NCBI GenBank assembly: GCA_024643485.1
Contig: JAHEMU010000091.1
Span: 1 to 9,071 of the forward strand
Reading direction: 5' to 3'
Length of the DNA stretch: 9,071 nucleotides
Origin: Cytophagales bacterium
Lineage (GTDB): Bacteria > Bacteroidota > Bacteroidia > Cytophagales > Cyclobacteriaceae
A program made the translations under genes and the position numbers. Shown one piece after another: positions 1 to 6,724 of this stretch (its first letter is position 1; every line of letters starts with the position of its first letter). The notes under the pieces are model-generated. The model did no database searches, was not told the origin of the DNA, and saw nothing but the letters and a program-made list of their open reading frames with translations.

Positions 1-449
1 AGGCCATTTACATTTCTGTATTCTTCCTCTATAATTTTTATATCAGGGGAAACAGTCTTTCCATTACTCACCGCTATTTCTCTTAAGGTGGTGATGGGGA
101 TTTTTATTTCTTCACTAATAATCATTCCATAGATATCACCGTTCTTCCAATTCAATTCATATTCGGCATCTGTATTTTCAGTATTTTTGGTAAAACTCCA
201 CTCTTTTGGATTCAAATAAAATCCAAAATTGGTCACGGAGCTTTTTAGTAAAAATGAGGAAGAGTTATCCTTGGTAAAAGTTTCTGGGTTTAATTTTATT
301 TCATTTTCTAAAAAGGAGTCATCAGCGTATTCCCATGTGCCATCATCAAATAGAATGACTTCGTTTCCTTCTTCAGTAACCGCTTTAATTTGTGCTTTTA
401 CTATAACAGAAAAGAAAATTACGAATAGAAATGTGAGTCTATAATTCAT
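1..449 (-). CDS. Exported protein of unknown function, C-terminus cut by window edge
   Basis: The frame is open from an ATG at 449-447 to the window's left edge, giving 149 residues of an incomplete protein. Residues 1-19 form a Sec signal peptide: a short basic start (MNYR), a hydrophobic core, then cleavage after VKA before Gln20. The mature protein begins with a short segment ending in FDDGTWEY (about residues 34-41), a pattern that I know from many small exported Bacteroidota proteins of unknown function. The rest (about 65-149) alternates strands and a helix, with NPKEWSF, YGMIISEE and EEYRNVNG. This faintly recalls PsbP/DcrB-like exported domains, but that is only an impression. The start follows the stop of the sensor kinase gene by three bases, so the two are almost certainly co-transcribed and perhaps translationally coupled. 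An A-rich stretch precedes the ATG, with no clear Shine-Dalgarno sequence. No function is assigned. Confidence 0.85.
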   Translation of the reverse strand, partial: MNYRLTFLFVIFFSVIVKAQIKAVTEEGNEVILFDDGTWEYADDSFLENEIKLNPETFTKDNSSSFLLKSSVTNFGFYLNPKEWSFTKNTENTDAEYELNWKNGDIYGMIISEEIKIPITTLREIAVSNGKTVSPDIKIIEEEYRNVNG

Positions 450-452
450 TGT

Positions 453-3400
453 TTAATTTTTAGTTCCTTGATAAAATAATATACTAAATTCAGTCCATTT
501 ACCATACTCAGAATTTACAGATAATTCAGCGCCTAATTTAAGGGCGGTCTGATGGGTAATGTAAAGGCCTAATCCAGAGCCTGACTTCACCTCATTTGCT
601 CTAACGAATATTTTGAAAATGTCATTAATATAGTTAGGGTGAATTCCTACACCATTGTCATAAACACTGATTTTCAATAAATCATCTTCCATTTTGCAAT
701 TCACTCGAATAACACTTTGTTCCTTTTTCACATCGGAGTAGATAATGGCGTTAGAAATTAAATTGGTCATGATCATGGTAAGTCTTTCCTGATCCGTAGA
801 AATAGTTTCAATGGCACAATTAATTTCAAATTTGATATTAGCAGCTTCCTCACGATGCCGTTGACTATCGATAATTTCTTCTAAAAGTATCTTAGGATTG
901 AATTCAGAATTATTAATTTCTAATCTCGCATTCCTTGATATCTTAAGTATATTTTGAATAAATCCGTCTAAGCGCTCCATACTTTTCCGAATCAATCCTA
1001 TGTATTTTGACTTTTCTTCTGGGTCGTTAGTTAAATCGTAGATATTTACCAAACCCAAGGATGAAAGTACGGGGGCTCTTAAATCGTGTGAAATACTATA
1101 AACTAGGGTATCTAATTCCGTATTCGTTGTTTGTAACTCTGAATTTCTATTTTCAAGCTCGCCTTGATATGCTAGCACCTCTTTCATTTTGAGGTTTAAT
1201 AAATGTTCTAATTTATTCTTGGATCTTCTAATTACAAAAAAACGGACAAGTAAGGTAATAAAGAATATAGTTCCAGTTAGAATTATTAGAATAAACCAAT
1301 ATTGAAAATAGAATGGTTTAAGTATAATTATGGGATGTGTTTGATAGGTTTCACTCCAAGGTCCAAGGCTTTCTTTTACTTTAAATTCGAAAGTATATTC
1401 ACCAGGAGTGAGGAAGTTATATCGGACTTTCGACAATTCAATGGAAGGTATTTCCACCCATGATTCCTCCAATCCAGCTAAACGATAAGAGAATACCAGG
1501 TTTTTTTCATCTATGAAATGATAAGCACCCAGGACAAATTCAATTTCATTATTTGAAAATTTCAGTTTATTAATTTCCAAAGGGTTCAATTCTTTGTTTC
1601 CGGAATATAAGCTTTTTACAAAAGGATTAAGTTTAGTATTTACTCCGTTCAATGTCCTTGGGTCTAGAATAGTAAGACCTCGATTGGTTCCGATCCAAAT
1701 TCGCCCTTCCTTATCTTCGCTTAATGCATCTCGGTTCGATTCATTCCCCATCAATCCATACAATGATGTGAAATGATTGATAATTTTATGATTATTAATT
1801 TGATACACTCCCTCGGAGGTCCCTACCCATAAATTACCGTAACTATCTGACAATAAAGAATACACTCCTCTTTGAACAAATTGATTGTCAATGGGATAAG
1901 ACTTTGTTTCTCCATTTACATAGGAAAATAAACCTCCCATGGTTGCCATTAATAAGCTGTCTTTATGGTAGGCAAGGGAAAAGATATTAAAATCATCACT
2001 CGTGCTATTCAAGACAATATCTTCACCAAAAGGATCGATAATCAAACCTAGTCGGGACATTAAAATAGGTAAACCGCTCTTGGTTTTAAATATTCTTCTA
2101 GCAGTTCCTACTTTTTTGCTGTTGATTAATTTCTCTTTATAAAGGATTCCGACGTCTGTGTAGCCATTAAAATAAATGGAATCGGAAAAGTAATTAACGG
2201 AAAAAACCCCGGCAAATCCAGGGGTTGGGATGGACTTCACCGTTTTATTTTTGATGTTTATTTTTAATAGTCCATTAGTCGAGGCGGCAGCATACAAGGT
2301 ATGGTCATTATACATTGTAACCTCTTGTATTCTTGTTGATAATTTGCTTTCAAATCTGTAAATCCAATAAACTTCATTTCCTTTAAAAACGGTAAACCCT
2401 CGATTGTGACCTAAAAAATGAAAATCATTAGGAAGGTGTTCTATGGAGGTAATTTCATCTTCAGAAAGCCCATGGATCGTACTGTATAACTCAAAATTAG
2501 TAGAATTTATTTTGCTTATCCCTCGAAGGTTTACAACCCAAACGACGTTGTTTTTATCCAAAAAGAAATCGGTCCACATGGGTAATAATGGATCTCCGTG
2601 GCCCGTTAATTGTCGTTGGGTACCGCGCTTCAAATCGTACATGTATAAAGGACCGGTTGAGGTATAGTAGATAGTACCTTTGTTGATTTGAATTTTACCG
2701 TAGGTTATTGTACTTGATATGGTCGTTTGAGGACTATTCACTTCCTTTACGGGAAACTCCTTAATTTTAATCAACAATTTCTCCGGAGCAATACCGATAA
2801 TGGTGTCTTCATCTGCACTAATATAAAGCCAATGTAATCGGTAGTCGCTTAGCCCTGGGACTTTGTAATCTTCAATAGGCTCCAAGTTTTTATCAAATCC
2901 CAAAACAGAAGTAAAAGATACTACCAGAAGTTGATCATTGTGATGTAAAATTTGTCGAATGGGTTCAATATAAGAAATGCCCATCAGGTTTAATTTGGAT
3001 TTCCATACCTTGTCATTCGAATTATAAAAGTAAAGATCGTTCGCGGAACTGTGAAAGATGTTAATTCCTGAATCATCTTCAAAAGCATGAAAACGATCTA
3101 AAGTGGTTACTTCCCCTGGTAAATCAAGAATGTTCCATGTGTTATTTTTAAAGGTACACGCAACCTTTTTGTTATAGGTATTTTTACCTACAATTATTAT
3201 GCTGCCATCACTAAATGTCGATATTATTGAAAACTCAGTATTTGGAAGACCTAAGGTGTCTGGGAAAGTATCCCAACTGATCCCATCATAAGTCATTACT
3301 CCATTCTGACTAACAAACCAATATTTGCCATCAGAATCTTGTGTCATGGCATGAATTATATTGGATGGTAAAAGTTCTGTTTCGGAATAGGCGTGGTAAA

Positions 3401-3482
3401 TATTTTGTTGCGCGCTTACTCCAAATATTTGGAACAATAGCACTCCTACAAAAATTACTATTTTTATTTTCGGGTAAACCAT
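453..3482 (-). CDS. Propeller-type membrane sensor histidine kinase without receiver or DNA-binding domain
   Basis: This is a transmembrane histidine kinase that senses a periplasmic signal and autophosphorylates on His. Counted from the ATG at 3482 (1009 aa), it has a signal peptide (about 1-24, ending VSA before QQ). A periplasmic beta-propeller follows, with recognisable Reg_prop motifs near 52-67 (GKYWFVSQNGV), 311-327, 548-565 (GNLWVGTSEGV) and 592-608 (GRIWIGTNRGL). A Y_Y_Y domain spans about 650-720 (FSYRLAGLEESW, PGEYTFEFKV), one membrane helix about 728-750 and a coiled coil to about 790. The cytoplasmic kinase has SHDLRAP (phospho-His about 799), an N-box (NLISNA, about 911), DNGVGI (about 942) and GSGLGL (about 968). 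It stops after the ATPase domain, so unlike hybrid two-component systems it has no receiver or AraC-type domain. A TTG at 3497 would add five residues; I prefer the ATG because GAGGA lies 8 bases before it. The ligand and partner regulator are unknown. Confidence 0.95.
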   Translation of the reverse strand: MVYPKIKIVIFVGVLLFQIFGVSAQQNIYHAYSETELLPSNIIHAMTQDSDGKYWFVSQNGVMTYDGISWDTFPDTLGLPNTEFSIISTFSDGSIIIVGKNTYNKKVACTFKNNTWNILDLPGEVTTLDRFHAFEDDSGINIFHSSANDLYFYNSNDKVWKSKLNLMGISYIEPIRQILHHNDQLLVVSFTSVLGFDKNLEPIEDYKVPGLSDYRLHWLYISADEDTIIGIAPEKLLIKIKEFPVKEVNSPQTTISSTITYGKIQINKGTIYYTSTGPLYMYDLKRGTQRQLTGHGDPLLPMWTDFFLDKNNVVWVVNLRGISKINSTNFELYSTIHGLSEDEITSIEHLPNDFHFLGHNRGFTVFKGNEVYWIYRFESKLSTRIQEVTMYNDHTLYAAASTNGLLKINIKNKTVKSIPTPGFAGVFSVNYFSDSIYFNGYTDVGILYKEKLINSKKVGTARRIFKTKSGLPILMSRLGLIIDPFGEDIVLNSTSDDFNIFSLAYHKDSLLMATMGGLFSYVNGETKSYPIDNQFVQRGVYSLLSDSYGNLWVGTSEGVYQINNHKIINHFTSLYGLMGNESNRDALSEDKEGRIWIGTNRGLTILDPRTLNGVNTKLNPFVKSLYSGNKELNPLEINKLKFSNNEIEFVLGAYHFIDEKNLVFSYRLAGLEESWVEIPSIELSKVRYNFLTPGEYTFEFKVKESLGPWSETYQTHPIIILKPFYFQYWFILIILTGTIFFITLLVRFFVIRRSKNKLEHLLNLKMKEVLAYQGELENRNSELQTTNTELDTLVYSISHDLRAPVLSSLGLVNIYDLTNDPEEKSKYIGLIRKSMERLDGFIQNILKISRNARLEINNSEFNPKILLEEIIDSQRHREEAANIKFEINCAIETISTDQERLTMIMTNLISNAIIYSDVKKEQSVIRVNCKMEDDLLKISVYDNGVGIHPNYINDIFKIFVRANEVKSGSGLGLYITHQTALKLGAELSVNSEYGKWTEFSILFYQGTKN

Positions 3483-3523
3483 TTTCACTATCCTCAACAG
3501 GGCGTCAAAGTAGTAAAAATAGA

Positions 3524-3550
3524 TTGATTTTAATCATTTTTTAAAATCAA
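3524..3550. repeat. Perfect 10-bp AT-rich inverted repeat between transporter and kinase genes
   Basis: TTGATTTTAA (3524-3533) and TTAAAATCAA (3541-3550) are exact reverse complements separated by 7 bases. The element lies 41 bases upstream of the preferred kinase ATG and 55 bases past the transporter stop. On the minus strand it is followed by ATCTATTTTT, so it could act as a weak AT-only terminator for the transporter or as a protein-binding operator for the kinase gene. The sequence alone does not decide between these, and in AT-rich DNA chance is possible. Confidence 0.45.
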
Positions 3551-3605
3551 ATTAGTCTGAATAGTAAATTTGAATTTAAAAATATAACACTACCGTTAAG
3601 GGATG

Positions 3606-4988
3606 TTAAAATCCAAAGAAATTAACCAAAATGGTTAGTATAAAAACGATTCCTAATACCATAGGGACGATTATAGGCATAACAAAATTCAAATATTTTT
3701 TTAACCACGATTGATGATAATTCGGGTTTCCTAAGGCTAGTTCCTCGTGTAAATTTTCTCTTTTCCAAACATGAGAAGCAAACACGGTAATCAGTATACC
3801 GCCTAGTGGTAAAAATGAATCATTGGCAACATTGGCAATAAAACTTAAAAAATCTGTGGCAGATTCAGCCCCAACGTAGGTAATGAAATTAGTAAAAAAT
3901 TGGGAGTAGCCTGCACTTAATAGGGACGGAATTCCAATGACGAAAATGGTACCAGCTACTAACCATGAGGCTTTTTTACGGTTCATTTTTCGTTCGTCAA
4001 CCAAATATGCCACGGGAACTTCCAATAAGGATACCGTCGACGTTAATGCCGCAAAACACAATAATGTAAAGAAAGCGGTTCCAAATAAAGACCCTAGTCC
4101 GCCACCAATATGACCAAAAATTTGTGGAAGCGTAACAAAGATTAAAGCAGGTCCACGACCAACATTTAACATGCTTCCTTCACTCATAAACCCTATTAAT
4201 GGAAATATTAATAACCCTGCTAGAAAAGCAATGCCAACATCGGCCAAAGTAATTAGAGTGGCAGAAGAAACTAAATTGTCATTTTTTCCAACATAGCTTC
4301 CGTAAGTGATAAAGGCACCCATTCCTAACGACAAAGAAAAGAATGCTTGACCCAGTGCATTAAAAATTACTTGTCCAGTAACTTTGCTGAAATCTGGAAT
4401 TAAATAAAATTTCAATCCATCAATGGCGTTTGGCAGTGTGAAACTGTAAACTGCTATACCAATAATCATAATAATTAATGTAGGCATCAGGAATTTGGCT
4501 GCTTTTTCAATACCTCCTGAAACCCCCTTAGAAACTACAAAGGCAGTAATTCCCATGAAAACAAACCCATATAAACCAACAGTAAATACATCGGAAGTAA
4601 AGGTGGAAAAGGAGTCTGCAACAGCAAAATTACTTTTTGCCATTTCAATTACATAGCCAAAAGCCCAGCCGGCAATAACATTGTAAAAAGATAAAATTAA
4701 TACTCCACTCAAGAGACCTAGCATTCCTATGAACCGCCAATTTTTATATCCCAATTTTTCAAAAGCGCCGACAGCATTTTTAGCTGTTTTCCTTCCGATG
4801 GCTATTTCGGTCATCATTACAGGCAAGCACAGTGTAAAGCAGAAGAAAAGATAAATGAGAACAAAAATGGCTCCACCTCCAGAACCTACTTCGTATGGAA
4901 AGCCCCAAATATTGCCTAAACCCACTGCAGAGCCCGCAGCAGCTGCTATAAATCCTAACTTGCTTGAAAAATTTCCTCTTCCTGCCAT
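3606..4988 (-). CDS. Sodium-dependent transporter, neurotransmitter:sodium symporter (NSS/SNF) family
   Basis: This inner-membrane symporter is predicted to use the sodium gradient to import an amino acid or related amine; the substrate cannot be read from sequence. It has 460 residues, a normal bacterial length, with about 11-12 hydrophobic helices. TM1 carries GSAVGLGN (19-26), matching the LeuT sodium-site segment, and the unwound TM6 carries FFSLSLGMG (216-224). TM8 carries AALTS (313-317), which keeps the Thr-Ser pair of the second sodium site. Two departures are visible by eye alignment to LeuT. Gly29 replaces the extracellular-gate Arg30 (NIWGFP rather than NIWRFP), although the apparent Asp404 partner remains (Asp379). 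Asp250 in TM7 sits about where LeuT has Asn286, a sodium ligand. The ATG at 4988 places the conserved TM1 motif at the usual distance from the N-terminus. The gene stands alone, with 355 bases before it and 123 before the kinase gene, so it probably has its own promoter. Confidence 0.96.
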   Translation of the reverse strand: MAGRGNFSSKLGFIAAAAGSAVGLGNIWGFPYEVGSGGGAIFVLIYLFFCFTLCLPVMMTEIAIGRKTAKNAVGAFEKLGYKNWRFIGMLGLLSGVLILSFYNVIAGWAFGYVIEMAKSNFAVADSFSTFTSDVFTVGLYGFVFMGITAFVVSKGVSGGIEKAAKFLMPTLIIMIIGIAVYSFTLPNAIDGLKFYLIPDFSKVTGQVIFNALGQAFFSLSLGMGAFITYGSYVGKNDNLVSSATLITLADVGIAFLAGLLIFPLIGFMSEGSMLNVGRGPALIFVTLPQIFGHIGGGLGSLFGTAFFTLLCFAALTSTVSLLEVPVAYLVDERKMNRKKASWLVAGTIFVIGIPSLLSAGYSQFFTNFITYVGAESATDFLSFIANVANDSFLPLGGILITVFASHVWKRENLHEELALGNPNYHQSWLKKYLNFVMPIIVPMVLGIVFILTILVNFFGF

Positions 4989-5006
4989 CGATGCTTTTCG
5001 TTTGTA

Positions 5007-5022
5007 ATCTATTTAAATAGAT
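5007..5022. promoter_or_regulatory. Perfect 16-base palindrome in the transporter gene leader, candidate operator
   Basis: ATCTATTTAAATAGAT reads identically on both strands. It ends 18 bases upstream of the transporter ATG (4988), between the start codon and a weak -7-like box at 5039-5046. A dimeric repressor bound here could block transcription, or the palindrome could fold in the mRNA. No regulator family is recognised, and AT-rich DNA gives palindromes more easily, so the role is inferred. Confidence 0.45.
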
Positions 5023-5049
5023 GAAAGTTTAAAAAATGTAAATATAGGG

Positions 5050-5272
5050 AATTTAAATACTTATTCGAGGAATTGGACTTCTAATCACTTTTAATCATAC
5101 CAATTATGACAATTTAAGCCATAATATTAACCAGTATGTTGTGTTAATTTAAGTATTTAACTCCATTCAATAACTTGACAAATACGGAGTTTTATCGTAG
5201 GGAAGTGCATGGTCCCCTCCCCATGGTAAGATACTGGAAATGGACCTTAAATATTGCAATTTAAGTACTTAA
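5050..5272. repeat. Scattered near-copies of AATTTAAGTAYTTAA
   Basis: AATTTAAGTATTTAA at 5146-5160 and AATTTAAGTACTTAA at 5258-5272 differ at one base. A weaker copy, AATTTAAATACTTA, is at 5050-5063 and a half copy, AATTTAAG, is at 5111-5118. The 5258-5272 copy contains a perfect 14-base palindrome, TTTAAGTACTTAAA (5260-5273). The two best copies are 112 bases apart. They may be binding sites for one regulator, or simply low-complexity AT-rich sequence. Confidence 0.4.
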
Positions 5273-5343
5273 AATCCCTTCAACACTTATTAATTTCCAA
5301 AACTTGTAATCCGTATTTCTCCGTTAGACAGAGAGAACCTCCT

Positions 5344-6651
5344 TTATTCCTGTGATCGATCAATCAATCGCTGGTCCAATTTTTTACCGGGCATGGCTCC
5401 CAATTCCCTTATTTTCTCGGCTCTTCTTACTAAATTTCCTTTTCCTTCTGATAATTTCTTCATTGCTTCGGAATAGGTGTTTTGAGTAAGTGTGATTTGC
5501 TTACCCACCGAAATAAGATCATCCGTAAATCCTACGAATTTATCATAGAGGTCTCCACTTTGCTTGGCAATTTCCATTGCATTCCTATTCTGCATTTCAT
5601 TCTTCCAAATATTGGCAATGGTACGCAAAGTGGCCATTAATGTGGTTGGACTTACAATGACAATATTTTTCTCATAGGCATCGGCAAATAATTGTGTGTC
5701 GTTTTGAACGGTTATCCCAAAAGCGGATTCAATAGGGATAAACATGAGGACGAAATCCAATCCGCTTATTCCGTATAAGTTTTGATAATTTTTTGAATTC
5801 AGATTTTTTAAGTGACCGCGCACCGATTGCATGTGTTCTTTTAAGAAGGCCTCTTTTTCAGAGGTACTATCTGCGTTGATGTATTTTTCATACGCGGTAA
5901 GTGATACCTTGGAGTCGATGATGATGTTTTTATTGTCCGGAAGTTTTACAATTACATCGGGCTGAAGCCTACGTCCGTCCGATTGTATAAAGGACTCCTG
6001 AACGGCATATTCTTCATTTTTATTCAATCCCGAGTTTTCTAATATTTTTTCTAAAATCATCTCCCCCCAATTCCCCTGAGTTTTTGAGTCCCCTTTTAAA
6101 GCCTTGGTTAAATTTTCTGCTTCTTTCGTGATCTGAATATTTAGTTCTCTTAATCCGGTGATCTGTTCTCTCAAGGCTGAATTCCGAGCGATACTCTCTT
6201 TGTTGGTGTCTTCAACTTTCTTTTCAAAAGCAAGAATTTTTTCGCTTAATGGTTTTAGAATTTCATCCAGATTAACTTTATTCTGATCGGTGAATTTTTT
6301 ACTTTTTTCTTCAAATATTTCATTGGCCAAATTTTTAAATTCCAATGAGAATTTTGTTTGAATCTCAGCAATTTCTTGTTTCTGTTCTAGCAATCGGTCA
6401 TGAAGGTTTTTCAATTCCGATTCTCGGGAAGCTAGTTCACGATTGAGTTGAATGGCGTTGTTCTGTTCTTGACGAAGTTGGTTTTCTAATTTTTCGTTTT
6501 GCTGTTTACTTTCTGTAAGAGAAATGTCTTTAAACTTCTCCCGAGCCTGATCAACATCCGACAAGTTTTGAATTTTTGTTCGTTGATAAAAGTAAATAAT
6601 AGCGCCACCGAAAAGGGCTCCCAATAGTAAAAATAGAATGTCTTGCATCAT
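5344..6651 (-). CDS. rmuC: RmuC family DNA recombination protein
   Basis: RmuC is a predicted membrane-tethered nuclease-like protein. In Escherichia coli, loss of rmuC raises inversion frequency between short inverted repeats, so it is thought to limit such rearrangements. The 435-residue product is slightly shorter than the E. coli protein (about 475). It has one N-terminal membrane helix (about 4-22) and a long Gln/Glu/Lys-rich coiled coil (about 35-185). The RmuC domain then starts with QGNWGE (192-197). Within it, PDVIVKLP (231-238) and IIDSKV (244-249) place Asp232, Asp246 and Lys248 in a PD-(D/E)XK-like arrangement. FIPIESAF (304-311), SPTTLMATLRTIANIW (334-349) and the YSEAMKKLSEGKGN region (393-406) match the family closely. 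Two ATGs lie in tandem at 6651 and 6648, and either could be used. The gene is followed by a 355-base gap and preceded at very short distance by the terminator of the M1 peptidase gene, so its promoter is unclear. Confidence 0.97.
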   Translation of the reverse strand: MMQDILFLLLGALFGGAIIYFYQRTKIQNLSDVDQAREKFKDISLTESKQQNEKLENQLRQEQNNAIQLNRELASRESELKNLHDRLLEQKQEIAEIQTKFSLEFKNLANEIFEEKSKKFTDQNKVNLDEILKPLSEKILAFEKKVEDTNKESIARNSALREQITGLRELNIQITKEAENLTKALKGDSKTQGNWGEMILEKILENSGLNKNEEYAVQESFIQSDGRRLQPDVIVKLPDNKNIIIDSKVSLTAYEKYINADSTSEKEAFLKEHMQSVRGHLKNLNSKNYQNLYGISGLDFVLMFIPIESAFGITVQNDTQLFADAYEKNIVIVSPTTLMATLRTIANIWKNEMQNRNAMEIAKQSGDLYDKFVGFTDDLISVGKQITLTQNTYSEAMKKLSEGKGNLVRRAEKIRELGAMPGKKLDQRLIDRSQE

Positions 6652-6664
6652 AAACCGAAGATAT

Positions 6665-6706
6665 AAAAAAAGGGCTGCTTAAGATAGTATTTCTTGAGCA
6701 GCCCTT
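6665..6706 (-). terminator. Intrinsic terminator of the M1 peptidase gene
   Basis: On the minus strand AAGGGCTGCT (6697-6706) pairs perfectly with AGCAGCCCTT (6670-6679). The stem extends through CAAG/TTAG-type inner pairs (6693-6696 with 6680-6683, one G-U) around a 9-base loop. A run of seven T follows (complement of 6665-6671). On the plus strand the hairpin is followed by A residues, so it works in the minus direction only. It begins 18 bases after the peptidase stop codon, and its T-tract ends 13 bases before the rmuC start. Confidence 0.92.
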
Positions 6707-6724
6707 GAAAAAAATCAAGTTTGT

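Larger units (their letters stand above)
4989..5343. other. 355-base gene-free gap between rmuC and the transporter gene
   Basis: No credible coding region is present in either direction; the best minus-strand candidate is only 17 codons (5157-5210). The gap is strongly AT-rich and holds a perfect 16-base palindrome (5007-5022), a 14-base palindrome (5260-5273) and related AATTTAA copies spread from 5050 to 5272. The transporter promoter should lie here. The nearest match to the Bacteroidota -7 box (TAnnTTTG) that I found is TATATTTA on the minus strand at 5039-5046, and it has no convincing -33 partner. I found no clear terminator for rmuC. Confidence 0.7.

Noticed and set aside
229..444. 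Plus-strand open frame over the small exported protein
   Set aside because: It lies opposite a minus-strand frame with a clear signal peptide and operon spacing, and its own translation has no recognisable features.
453..3482. Hybrid two-component system regulating polysaccharide use
   Set aside because: The protein ends after the ATPase domain with no receiver or AraC-type domain, and no SusC/SusD or glycoside hydrolase genes are in the window.
1594..3544. Plus-strand open frames of 60-74 codons inside the kinase region (1594-1776, 2443-2667, 3341-3544)
   Set aside because: All are opposite the continuous, domain-rich kinase frame and encode nothing recognisable.
3585..3600. Small TAAC/GTTA hairpin followed by T-rich sequence after the transporter stop
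   Set aside because: A 4-bp stem is too weak to call a terminator.
5157..5210. 17-codon minus-strand frame in the rmuC-transporter gap
   Set aside because: It is too short, has no ribosome site or hydrophobic or regulatory-peptide character, and is expected by chance.
5180..5318. 9-bp inverted repeat AAATACGGA (5180-5188) and TCCGTATTT (5310-5318)
   Set aside because: The arms are 121 bases apart with no supporting structure between them, so chance is likely.
5316..5339. Possible terminator just after rmuC
   Set aside because: Only a 5-bp TTCTC/GAGAA stem with an 11-base loop and no T-tract on the minus strand.
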